Part shown: positions 42,901 through 51,766 of the stretch, one piece after another
Layout of the letters: every line of letters starts with the position of its first letter
Numbering within the stretch: the stretch's first letter is position 1
Assembly: GCA_049999805.1 (NCBI GenBank)
Contig: JBNGIO010005439.1
Coordinates: forward strand, 38,934-102,933
Length of the DNA stretch: 64,000 nt
Source of the DNA: Folioceros fuciformis
Taxonomy: Eukaryota > Anthocerotophyta > Anthocerotopsida > Anthocerotales
Direction of reading: 5' to 3'
Position numbers and translations under genes: made by a program
Notes under the pieces: generated by a model
What the model was told of the DNA's origin: nothing
Seen by the model: only the letters and a program-made list of their open reading frames with translations
Databases searched by the model: none

Positions 42901-44220
42901 ATAGAGACGAAGGGCTTCTTGGCCCCTGTCTTGCTGGGAATAGCCCGCAATCAGAGCAGTCCATGTCACCACATCTTTGTGAGCAAGTTCGTCAAACACG
43001 TTTTGAGCGTCTTCCAAGCTCCCACACTTGGCATACATGTTGACCAAACTGTTGGCCACACATGCATCACCTTCGTGGCCTCGAGCTCTAATTTGCGCAT
43101 GGAGTTGCTTTCCTTTCTCCAAAGCTAATGGCCCCACACTTGCACATGCCTGGAGAAGGCACAAAAAAGTCACAGAATTGGGTACGGCAATACCTTCTGC
43201 TTGCATGTCCCTGAAGAGAAGAAGGGCTTCCTGCCCCATGCGCTGTTGGGAGTACCCTGCTATCATGGCAGTCCAAGTGACCACATCCTTTTTACACAGA
43301 CCATCAAACACTCTTTGAGCCTCTTTCAAGTTACCACACTTTGCGTACATGTCCACCAAGCAACTACTGACGTACAAATCAGGCTGGACGCCACTGGCCA
43401 ACACATCAGCATGCACCTGCTGCCCAGTTTCCAAGTCCAATGCCCTTGCGCAAGCCTGAAGAGCAGCCACGAAGACATGGCCATCTGCCTTCTCACTGGA
43501 CCCACGCATCTGATGATACAGTTGTATAGCCTGCTTGTCTTGTCCCTGTTTAACATGCGCAGAAATTATGGAAGACCACATGAAGGCATCAGGGTTAGCT
43601 ACCGAGGTGAACACATCCATCGCGTCCTGCATCCTGCCATGAGAGGCATACATTCGCAGGATGTGGTTACATAGGAACGTATCCGATTGATACCCCAACT
43701 TCACTGTCAAAGCATGGACGCGGCGACCGCAAACTAGATCCTTCTTGGCTCCACACTTCTTCAGGAAGGTGTACAAAAGAGATTTGGACACACTACAACC
43801 TGTCTGCACCAAAACTCCTAAAGCCTCCACAGCCTGCGTGAGATTGCCCTCATTACATAGCTTAGTCACGGTCTCAGCCATTGCACATTCTGCAGCCAAG
43901 CCCCTGGAGGACTTGGAGGCTCCAGAATTCTCCTCCATCTGCATAAACAGAGAAGCTCCTGGGTTTAGCCAGAGAAGCTCCTGGGACTCCCAACGGAAGT
44001 CACGCAAGCGCTTTATCTTGCTGCCGTTTGCGAGGATGCTGCATCTCGCATTTGCCTTGCTTGCCAACACTTGGTTCCTCGACGTCAGCCGACCGGGAGC
44101 TGGTCGAAGGATACCTGTCGGGCTTCCACTTTGTTGGGTATCTCTCTGGATCCATGCACACCAACTGTGTCCCAAATACGCGTCCTGCTGTGACTCGATT
44201 GCAATTCTCCCGATAAGCAT
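39904..44220 (-). CDS. Giant PLS-class PPR protein 3 (E-type)
   Basis: 1,438 residues, intronless, 11 S motifs. The first ATG is at 44220 (MLIGRIAIESQQ). A leader with APGRLTSRNQVLASKANARCS resembles those of PPR-4 and PPR-5 and is probably an organelle-targeting segment. The tail has E1/E2 and ends SWWTDLDGLVHSFVVK. Code reading: U, then G-G, A-U, A-?, C-U, A-G, A-G, A-A, C-G, C-?, G-?, U. One module is visibly degenerate (DAESSLDGLAQKGVATLSALVAAY: lost Phe in the S motif, Leu for Trp in the P motif), and one P motif has VVTRTAL, but the frame is intact throughout. Confidence 0.92.
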   Translation of the reverse strand: MLIGRIAIESQQDAYLGHSWCAWIQRDTQQSGSPTGILRPAPGRLTSRNQVLASKANARCSILANGSKIKRLRDFRWESQELLWLNPGASLFMQMEENSGASKSSRGLAAECAMAETVTKLCNEGNLTQAVEALGVLVQTGCSVSKSLLYTFLKKCGAKKDLVCGRRVHALTVKLGYQSDTFLCNHILRMYASHGRMQDAMDVFTSVANPDAFMWSSIISAHVKQGQDKQAIQLYHQMRGSSEKADGHVFVAALQACARALDLETGQQVHADVLASGVQPDLYVSSCLVDMYAKCGNLKEAQRVFDGLCKKDVVTWTAMIAGYSQQRMGQEALLLFRDMQAEGIAVPNSVTFLCLLQACASVGPLALEKGKQLHAQIRARGHEGDACVANSLVNMYAKCGSLEDAQNVFDELAHKDVVTWTALIAGYSQQDRGQEALRLYRAMQEEAISVPNSVTFVCLLHACASVGSSALEMGKHLHTQIEERVHRFDKFVAGSLLNMYAKCGSLKDAQRVFEGLPEKDVVTWNSMIAGCSQQGMGREALRVYSMMEEEGISVPNSVTFVCLLQACASEGIPSLEMGTKLHAQIRDRGLEADVFVANSLVNMYAKCGSLDDAKIVFDGLGEKDVVTWTTLLAGYSQQGRGQEALHLYRVMQEEGMAVPNSETFACLLQACASVGTAALERGKQLHAQIIDRGYQADLFVGSGLVNMYAKCGSLEDAQRVFDALVERDVVTWTALIAAYAQQGMGHEALHLYRAMHQEGLAVPNSVTYGCLLQACASVGPPALEMGMHLHTQFSEQGYQADAFVASSLVDMYGKCGSLEDAQKAFDRLGQRDVVTRTALISGYSKQGMGQEALRLYSAMQEDGKAIPNSMSFVCLLQACASLGTQAMEMGKQLHGKLREGGHEEDVMVASSLVNMYAKCGSLEDSRKVFDGLAHKNVETWNAMIAGYSQLGRAQEALCLYGSMQEKGVVEPNAVTFSRLLHACATVGIPALKMGKELHEQIKERGYVEDAFVASSLIDMYAKCASLDDAQSVFDELGNKDVVSWNAMISGYSQQGMGQEALGVYAAMQKEALTVPNLVTFMCALHACAMVGTPALEKGKQLHAKIREGGYEVDDFVASSLVKMYAKCGSLQDAESSLDGLAQKGVATLSALVAAYAQEGMDQEALRLYSAMQDDGMAVSDSLTLTCLVQACANVAALHLGRRLHAQMVEQDLPSEDVFVASALINMYGKCGSMLDAQKVFDAMPEKSLVAWNAFIAGYSHQGDSEEVFTLVRRMRKDGIQPDGITFLGLLTVCSHTGLVSKGRQYFDAMSKDHAINPTLQHYTCMVDLLGRAGHLDEALALVKTMPVVPDAAVWHTLLGACQKWSSVEVGQHAFDQAVKLDKENAAAYVLMSNIYTAAQMWEQAQELQARRKRDGAEKQPGQSWWTDLDGLVHSFVVK

Positions 44221-45231
44221 TGCACACCTGTCGTTGAACACTACAAGGAGTACTATTGCAGTAGCAGATTTGCCGATACTGGAACCGGGCCACGCCCGAC
44301 CTGCTGGTCATGACAACCCTCTCTACAGAAGCCTGTCAGATGGGAAACAGGATGCTCTCACGAAGCTCAGGCGAAATCTACAATATTGAGCCCTTATCAC
44401 TGCGATGAAGTCTGTCGGTGCAGAGTTGGAATTGTGACAGAGGTTACGTTCGCATCATGGGTGACTGACTTTGCGATTCTGCTGGCCGACATTCGGGTGT
44501 TACACAACATCGTGTTGCAGAACAAGACCTCGGTGAACAGTCGGGGCTTCATATTCACCACACTGTTCAGCCATCTCCAGTGCTGTTGACGGCGATCACA
44601 TGAGCTTCATGGCCTCGTATTTCAATCTTTGCATGAAGGTACTCCTCTCTCCAAAACTCAAGTGCTCAAAATCACGCACACTTTTACTGTGCTTCCTTCT
44701 TAAGAAATCGGTACAGTTACATCCTCTTCTCGCATAGCCCAGGTAAGAAATGTGACAGACTAGGATAGGAAAGCGTAGGCCTCTACACATTTTCGTGCAA
44801 TCTGCTCTCTGGTCTGGCCCACGCCGTGCTGGGTACACCCTGCAAAGTCAATGTGACAACTTCTTGTCAACGAAGTCCGTCAAAACACTCGTGTGTTGCA
44901 TCCTCTAAATCAGAGAGCACACTGTGCATATGATACAAGTTCACCCACATGTACATCTACGCAAGTCTGTCTTGGCTACAAACGCATAACATCGGTGTTC
45001 TTGATCCCAAGCAGTTGGAAGTCGTGCATGCACGGGCTCTGAAAAGCGAAGGTACTAAAGAGTCGCAGAATTCCAAAATGGGTACTGCACACTCCCGAAG
45101 TTCGGGACACAAAGGAGAGCAACAAATGTAGGGAGAGATGCAGGGGCACATCGACGAAAACTCTGGTTTGGCCATCGATCAGATGGACTGAACCATGTTT
45201 GTGAGGGCTCAGCCTTTGCCCCGCTCCAGCC
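44221..45231. promoter_or_regulatory. Divergent region between PPR-3 and PPR-4
   Basis: 1 kb between divergent start codons. Its right half is mostly a decayed PPR module, so the functional promoters are probably confined to about 44,221-44,590 and 45,010-45,231. Confidence 0.4.
44590..45010 (-). pseudogene. Decayed PPR module between PPR-3 and PPR-4
   Basis: On the minus strand the sequence follows a P-L-S module: remnants of an S motif (MYM...NLYHMHSVLSDLEDATHECFDGLR-like codons about 44,880-44,960), the P motif trace at the CACGCCGTGCTGGGTACACCCTGC stretch (about 44,820), and L motif traces toward 44,600. Stops and indels in every frame exclude function. Confidence 0.7.
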
Positions 45232-48200
45232 ATGGCTGTGGTGTGGATTGCAGCTGAGTCGCACAAAGTGCAGCAGGATACATTGTGGGGACAATGTTTG
45301 TGGACCCAGCCTGGTGGTCGGTTCACAATTCATGTAGGCAGAGCTCCCGCTCGATTGCCTTCAAGAAACCCACTATCCGCAGTCAAAGAAGCCGCCAGGT
45401 CCTGCACCTTCCTACATGACCCTGCCAGGCTCACATCGGGTCATCATCATGAGCGCTTGTCAGGACGCCGCCTTTTGTTGCTACAACAGGCAAAACCAGA
45501 AGAGCAATGCCTTCCGCCAGAAACAGTATCTGTGCAAGCCTGGGTGGCGCAGCCTGTGGCTCTGGAAGTGGAGATGGGTCGTGCTCCCTCCGAATCCAAC
45601 TGGAGCTGGCCGGACGATGCTGGCCCTCACAGGCCTGTAGAATACGAAAGCGGTGTGACGGCTGACGTGGTGAGCAAGCTATGTCAGAAGGGCCGTCACG
45701 CACAGGCTGTAGAGGCACTGGGCATTCTGGTGCAGAGAGATTGTTGCATTTTGCAGTCTATGTTTTACGATGTCCTAAAGACATGTGTAGTCAAGAAGGA
45801 TCTTGTTCGAAGTCGCCGTGTCCACGCCTTCACGGTGAAAATGGGATATCAGTCGGATACGTTCCTGTGCAATCACATCTTGCGAATGTATGTTTCTCAT
45901 AGCAGGTTGCTAGAATCGATGGATGTCTTCGCCGCAGTTGCAGAACCAGATATATTTCTCTGGACTTCCATAATTTCTGCACATGTTAAGCACGGCCAAT
46001 ACAAGCAGGCTATACAACTGTATCACCTGATGCGCAGGTCAAAGACGAAGCCCGATGGCCATGTATTTGTGGCAGCGATTCAGGCTTGTGCAAGGGGATC
46101 GGACTTGACAACGGGAATGGAGCTGCATGCTCATGTGTTGGCCAGTGGCGTTGAGCCTGATTTGTTCATAGCTAGTTGCTTGGTTGATATGTATGCCAAG
46201 TGTGGCAGCTTGCAGGATGCACAACGAGTGTTTGATGATCTTGGCCAGAAAAATGTGGTGACGTGGAATGCCATTATAGCAGGATATTCCCAGCACGGCA
46301 TGGGGCAGCAAGCCCTTCATCTGTACAGTGCTATGCAAGAGGACGACATGGCTACACCTGATTCTGTGACATTTAAGTGCCTTCTACAGGCATGTGCAAG
46401 TTTAGGCAAAAACTATTTAGAGCGAGGGAAGGAGCTTCATGAACAAATTAAAGAACGAGGCCATGAAAATGACATGTTTGTAGCCAGCAGTTTGGTGAAC
46501 ATGTATGCAAAGTGTGGCGGCTTGGAAGACGCAAGGAGAGTGTTTGACGGACTTTGTCACAAAGATGTCGTGGTTTGGAATGCCATGATAGGAGGATATT
46601 CCCAGCAGGGCATGGGGCAGGAAGCCCTTCGTCTCTTCAGTGCCATGCAAGAAGTCGGCGCGGCTGTACCTAATTCAGTAACGATTTTGTCACTCCTGCA
46701 GGCATGTGCAAGTGTAGGGACCTCAGCTTTAGAGAAGGGAAAGCAGCTTCATTTGCAGATTAAAGAAGATGGAAAGGAGGCCGATGTCCTTCTAGCTAAT
46801 AGTTTAGTCAACATGTATGCAAAGTGTGGCAGCCTAGAGGATGCGCAAACAGTATTTAATGGACTTGAGCAAAAGGATGTGGTCACGTGGAATGCCCTGA
46901 TAGCAGGATACTCCCAGCAGGGCATGAGCGAGGAAGCCCTTCGTCTTCACACTGCTATGCAAGAAGAAGCAATGACCGTACCCGACTCTGTGACATTTGT
47001 TTGCCTCCTGCAAGCCTGTGCAAGTGTGGGTCCCCGGGCGTTGGAGAAAGGGAAGCAGCTCCACACACAGATAACAGAAAGAGGACTCCATACTGATGTG
47101 CCTACAGCCAACAGTTTGATGAATATGTACGCAAAGTGCGGCTGTTTGGAGTACTCTGAAAGAGTTTTCGGTATTCTTGCTCAAAAGGATGTTGTGACGT
47201 GGAATTCATTGATTGCAGCGTACTCCGATCAAGGCATGTGCCAGAAGGCTCTTTGTCTTTACAGCTCTATGCAAGAAGATGGAAAGTCTGTGCCCAACTC
47301 TGTCACCTTTGTGTGCCTTCTGCAGGCATGTGCAAGACTTGGCACCACAGCACTTGAGCAGGGAAAGCAGCTTCATTTTGACATCAGAGAACAAGGGTAT
47401 GAAGCTGAATCAAATGTTGCCAACAGTTTGGTGAACATGTATGCAAAGTGTGGCAGCTTGAAAGACGCTCAGAGAGTGTTTGATGGACTTCAGCAAAGAG
47501 ATGTCGTCACATGGACGGCTCTTATTGCTGGATATTCCCAACAAGGCATGGGCCAAGAAGCTCTCGGTCTTTACAGTGAGATGCAAGGAGAAAACATAAT
47601 TGTAGCCGATTCTGTGACAATTGTATGCCTCCTGCAGGCATGTACACGTATCGGTACCCCTGCTTTGGAGACGGGCCGGCAGCTATATGTGCTAAGTAGA
47701 GAACGTGGACATCTAACCGATGCATTTGTAGGATCCAGTTTGATAAATATGTTTGCAAAGTGTGGGAGCCTAAAGGATGCCCAGAAAGTGTTTGACAGAC
47801 TTGTTCAGAAAGACACGGTGGCATGGAACGCCATAATAGCAGGATATTCCCAGCAGGGTATGGGCCAAGAAGCCCTTAGCCTTTACAGAGCCATGCAGGA
47901 AGAAGGCATGGCTGCACCAGACTCTGTGACATTTGTGTGCATCCTCCAGGCCTGTGCAAGTTTGGGTGCCCCAGCATTCGAAATGGGGAAGCTGCTCCAT
48001 AGAACAATTAGAGAACAAGGACTCCAAACTTATGACTTTGTAAGCAGCAGTTTGGTAAGTATGTATGCAAAGTGTGGCAGCGTGGATGATGCTCAAACAG
48101 TGTTTAAAAGACTTCATGAAAAAGATGTAGTGACGTGGAATGCCATGATCGCAGGGTACGCCCAGTATGGGAAAGGCCAGGAAGCCCTGCGTCTTTATAG

Positions 48201-49647
48201 CACGATGCAAGAAGAGGGCCTCACTGTAGCGAATGCTGTCACGTTTGTGTGCCTCTTGCAGGCATGTGCAAGTGTCGGCACACCAGCTTTGGAGATCGGG
48301 AGGGATGTGCATAGGCAAATTATAGAACGTGGCCACCTAGCTGATGACTTTGTTGCCAGCAGCTTGGTGCACATGTATTCAAAGTGTGGCAGCTTCAAAG
48401 GGGCTCAGAGAGTGTTTGATGGGCTGAGTCACAAGGATGTTGCCACATGGAATGCCATGATAGCAGGCTGTTCCCAGCATGGCATGGGACAGGAAGCACT
48501 TCATCTCTTTCGTATCATGCAAGAAGAAGGCATAGTTGTACCCAATTCCAGTACGTTTGTGTGCCTCCTGCAGGCATGTGCGTCTGTGGGTGGCTCAGCT
48601 TTGGGAACGGGAAGGCTGCTTCATGCTCAGATTAAGGAACTAGGAGTTGACACCGATGTGCTTGTAGCCAACAGTTTGGTACACATGTATGCCAAGTGTG
48701 GTGGTCTACAAGCTGCTCACAGAGCGTTTAATAGATTAGGTCAAAAGGATGTGGTGACCTGGAATATTATGATAGCAGGGTATTGCCACGAGGGCATGGT
48801 CCAAGAAGCTTTTCTTCTCTACAGCGCTATGCACAAAGACGAAACAGTTGTAGCCGATTCCGTGACATATGTGTCCCTCCTACAGGCATGTGCAAATATG
48901 GCAGCCTTGCATGTGGGAAGGCAGCTGCATGCACAGCTCGAAGAAGAAGGGCTTCAGGTTGACACATTTGTTGCCGGCAGTTTGATAAACATGTATGGGA
49001 GGTCAGGGAGCATGGATGATGCACAGCAGGTCTTTGATGCATTGCCCGAAAAAGACATTGTTGTTTGGAGTGCACTGATTGCGGGCTACACCTGTCGAGG
49101 AGACAGTGAATCGGTTTTTCATTTGTTCCAGAGAATGCAAGAGGATGGCATACAGCCAGATGGCATCTCATTCCTCAGCGTATTAACCGCATGTAGCCAT
49201 GCGGGTCTACTGAACAAGGGGATACTGTACTTTGAAGCCATGAGTAGGCAATACGACATCACTCCCACAGTCGAGCACTACAGCTGCATGGTGGATCTCC
49301 TGGGCCGCGCAGGCCAACTGGGTGCAGCACTAGCTATGGTAAGGATCATGCCTTTGCAGCCTAACTCTGCAGTTTGGCACACTTTGTTGGGTGCTTGTCG
49401 AAAGTGGAGCAATGTGGCGGTGGGGTGCATTGCTTTGAATGAAGCTGTGAATCTAGACAACACAGATGCGGCAGCGTATGTGTTAATGTCAAACATATAT
49501 ACAACGGCCCGGATGTGGGAGCAGGCGCAGGAGATGCAGGCCAAGAGAAAAAAAATTAGTGCGTACAAGCAGCCAGGTCAATGCTGGTGGACTGACATGG
49601 ACGGACAAGTGCACAACTTCTTGGTAGGGGTGAAGTCTTACGATTGA
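45232..49647 (+). CDS. Giant PLS-class PPR protein 4 (E-type)
   Basis: 1,471 residues, intronless, 11 S motifs. About 150 residues precede the repeats, including VGRAPARLPSRNPLSAVKEAARSC, the counterpart of the PPR-3 and PPR-5 leaders, but it begins some 35 residues in; an internal start is possible. The conserved pre-repeat block MGRAPSESNWSWPDDAGPHRPVEYESGVTADVVSKLC is shared with PPR-6. The tail ends CWWTDMDGQVHNFLVGVKSYD, with Cys in place of the usual Ser. Code reading: U, then G-A, U-G, C-U, U-U, C-U, G-G, U-G, C-G, C-U, U-?, G. This is the most completely readable of the six. Confidence 0.92.
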   Translation: MAVVWIAAESHKVQQDTLWGQCLWTQPGGRFTIHVGRAPARLPSRNPLSAVKEAARSCTFLHDPARLTSGHHHERLSGRRLLLLQQAKPEEQCLPPETVSVQAWVAQPVALEVEMGRAPSESNWSWPDDAGPHRPVEYESGVTADVVSKLCQKGRHAQAVEALGILVQRDCCILQSMFYDVLKTCVVKKDLVRSRRVHAFTVKMGYQSDTFLCNHILRMYVSHSRLLESMDVFAAVAEPDIFLWTSIISAHVKHGQYKQAIQLYHLMRRSKTKPDGHVFVAAIQACARGSDLTTGMELHAHVLASGVEPDLFIASCLVDMYAKCGSLQDAQRVFDDLGQKNVVTWNAIIAGYSQHGMGQQALHLYSAMQEDDMATPDSVTFKCLLQACASLGKNYLERGKELHEQIKERGHENDMFVASSLVNMYAKCGGLEDARRVFDGLCHKDVVVWNAMIGGYSQQGMGQEALRLFSAMQEVGAAVPNSVTILSLLQACASVGTSALEKGKQLHLQIKEDGKEADVLLANSLVNMYAKCGSLEDAQTVFNGLEQKDVVTWNALIAGYSQQGMSEEALRLHTAMQEEAMTVPDSVTFVCLLQACASVGPRALEKGKQLHTQITERGLHTDVPTANSLMNMYAKCGCLEYSERVFGILAQKDVVTWNSLIAAYSDQGMCQKALCLYSSMQEDGKSVPNSVTFVCLLQACARLGTTALEQGKQLHFDIREQGYEAESNVANSLVNMYAKCGSLKDAQRVFDGLQQRDVVTWTALIAGYSQQGMGQEALGLYSEMQGENIIVADSVTIVCLLQACTRIGTPALETGRQLYVLSRERGHLTDAFVGSSLINMFAKCGSLKDAQKVFDRLVQKDTVAWNAIIAGYSQQGMGQEALSLYRAMQEEGMAAPDSVTFVCILQACASLGAPAFEMGKLLHRTIREQGLQTYDFVSSSLVSMYAKCGSVDDAQTVFKRLHEKDVVTWNAMIAGYAQYGKGQEALRLYSTMQEEGLTVANAVTFVCLLQACASVGTPALEIGRDVHRQIIERGHLADDFVASSLVHMYSKCGSFKGAQRVFDGLSHKDVATWNAMIAGCSQHGMGQEALHLFRIMQEEGIVVPNSSTFVCLLQACASVGGSALGTGRLLHAQIKELGVDTDVLVANSLVHMYAKCGGLQAAHRAFNRLGQKDVVTWNIMIAGYCHEGMVQEAFLLYSAMHKDETVVADSVTYVSLLQACANMAALHVGRQLHAQLEEEGLQVDTFVAGSLINMYGRSGSMDDAQQVFDALPEKDIVVWSALIAGYTCRGDSESVFHLFQRMQEDGIQPDGISFLSVLTACSHAGLLNKGILYFEAMSRQYDITPTVEHYSCMVDLLGRAGQLGAALAMVRIMPLQPNSAVWHTLLGACRKWSNVAVGCIALNEAVNLDNTDAAAYVLMSNIYTTARMWEQAQEMQAKRKKISAYKQPGQCWWTDMDGQVHNFLVGVKSYD

Positions 49648-50098
49648 AGCTAGACTGAAAACAATGATGTTAGGATGTAGACTATGATACTTGCCCTTGT
49701 TGGTTTCAACTTGGGTGCCTATGTAACCACAGGGGACACGGGAGTCTATCGTGGGCACAGAATTCCTTGAAGGTCAGAAGCTTTTGTTTTCTAGATCTTT
49801 TCTAAACCATAGGTAAATTCCATTGCCACAAAAGTTTGAAACGGGCACCTAATCAATGGAGAGGTTAACCTACCTAATGCCTATGTAGCCACATCCTCCA
49901 CACTAATTGTTGCTCTTCATAGAGTTTATCGTCAGGAATTTGTTTGCTTGTGCATAAATGTATTTTATTTATTTATCTTTTTAAAAATAAGATGGAAAAA
50001 TTCATCTAAAGTTCGTTTGTCTATGGCTATTTTTTCCTAGGCAGAAAGTTTATCTACTCCAAAGACCCGAACAAGGCTGAAGGGTACTCAGTCCCTTT

Positions 50099-50235
50099 AA
50101 CCATCATTCTCAAAAACTGAACATCATTATAAGAAACCACCTTTAAACATCATTCTCAAAGACTCAACATCATTATAAAAAACTACGTTTAAACATCATT
50201 CTCAAAAGCTAAACATCATTATAAAAAACTACCTA
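50099..50235. repeat. Three 46-bp tandem repeats
   Basis: Three units start near 50099, 50145 and 50191. Each has AACATCATTCTCAAA, then a short variable part, then ACATCATTATAA and an AAACTAC-type end. The units differ by a few substitutions. Confidence 0.88.
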
Positions 50236-50786
50236 AAACCTGACCCAGTGTTTGTGGTATAGGTAGGAGAATGCCCTTTGAAAATTAAAATTTTTATTTT
50301 CTATTTGTTAAGTTATTTTCAAATTTACTTGCAACTAAAATAAGGAGCATGATTTTTATTTTATTTTTATGCTTGTTGCTTTGCCAATGGTAGAATTTTA
50401 GGTTTTATGTACTTATAATTCACCTACAAACTCCTTACAATCTACCTACAAACTTCTAAATACATTTTGAATTTAGAGAGTATGGGCCATCTTTGATAAC
50501 CAAAGCTCCACCCATCATTTCTATAAAGGAAGGTAAACTTAAACTCCAATACATTGGATTTCTTTCAATATTTATAATAGAATGTTATTTTAAAATGATA
50601 CAAAAATTATTGAGATAAAATAATAATTAATTATTAAAGAAATAATTACAAAGAGGTTTAGAGTAAAGTGTTTATTTAGATCACATCACAATAAACCCTA
50701 ATGAGTTCTCCTCTTGGGTTGTTTTCAAGAGGAAAAAATAAGTTTGTATCGAGTTTGTATCTTTTTGTGTCTCTCATGTAGTTGTT

Positions 50787-50895
50787 ACAAATCCCACAAT
50801 TTTATCGCTCACAAATCCCGCTCACAAATCCCATAATTTTCCCGCTCACAAATCCCATAATTTTCCCGCTCACAAATCCCACAATTTTATCCCCA
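50787..50895. repeat. ~24-bp tandem repeats (CGCTCACAAATCCCATAATTTT)
   Basis: Four to five units of CCCGCTCACAAATCCCATAA plus TTTT follow each other, the middle two identical. Single CACAAATCCCAC words recur downstream to about 50,980. Confidence 0.88.
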
Positions 50896-51230
50896 TATTT
50901 GTGACACTCATATAATTGTTACAAATCCCACTAAGGATTCAATTTACGATCAAGAAATTATCACAAATCCCACAAAAAATTCGATTTGCAAAATTTAAAA
51001 ATTCAATTGACAAACACACAATCAAAAGTTTAAAGTACAAAGTTTAAGAATTCGACTTCCAAACACGTAATCATCGCAAGGATTTGACCCTCAGAAGGGA
51101 TAGAAAGTTTTGTAAAGGCCAAAGTTCATAAATATTTTCTCTTTTATATATTTTCCACTAACTCCATTTTGATGTAATCTGCGTATATTTATATTATATT
51201 CGACTAGCTCCAGTTTGATGTGGAGCTGTG

Positions 51231-51766
51231 TTGACCCATCTCTGCGTCCCGAGTCCCGAGCAGTACGCTGGCCATAACCATGCGCCCAAGTTGGCTTGCA
51301 GAGGAAGCTTCTAGCAACAAACTCGATGCAATGTGCTCCATCACACCCTTTGAGACGACAACCATCTGGTTCCTAGTTTGGATGCTGCAGCTGGCGCCAT
51401 CGTTGTGTCCCATGACTTGTCTCCTCCGAGGCACGCAAACAGGAGCGCCTCAGAACCCCGTTTTGCCCTTTGGCTCTAGGGAACACGCCCTGACAAACAG
51501 GACGCAAAAGGAAAGTGACAAGGATCAACCCGGAGATCGACGACACGACCATAACAGTCTCCATGACTTGGGTCTTCACCATACCATCCAGTATTGCACT
51601 CAATACAGCCAGCCAAGCTCAGAAGCAGACAAGTGACGGTAGTGCGGTGATGGTATTTCGGTTCTCCATTTCCAAATTGATCGTGAGTGAGTGAGTTAGC
51701 AAGTCAAAGACTCGGATTCCCCTAATCCTTGCAAGACACCCCTGTGATATCAAACTTCGTGACTCT
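51231..51766. other. Intergenic, PPR-5 3' flank
   Basis: Composition returns to that of the gene-bearing DNA. Frames at 51280-51636 show no domain. Confidence 0.4.

Larger units (their letters stand above)
49648..51230. other. AT-rich island with tandem repeats
   Basis: Strongly AT-rich spacer between the convergent 3' ends of PPR-4 and PPR-5, with sharp edges. No gene is visible. It contains the two repeat arrays listed separately. Confidence 0.6.
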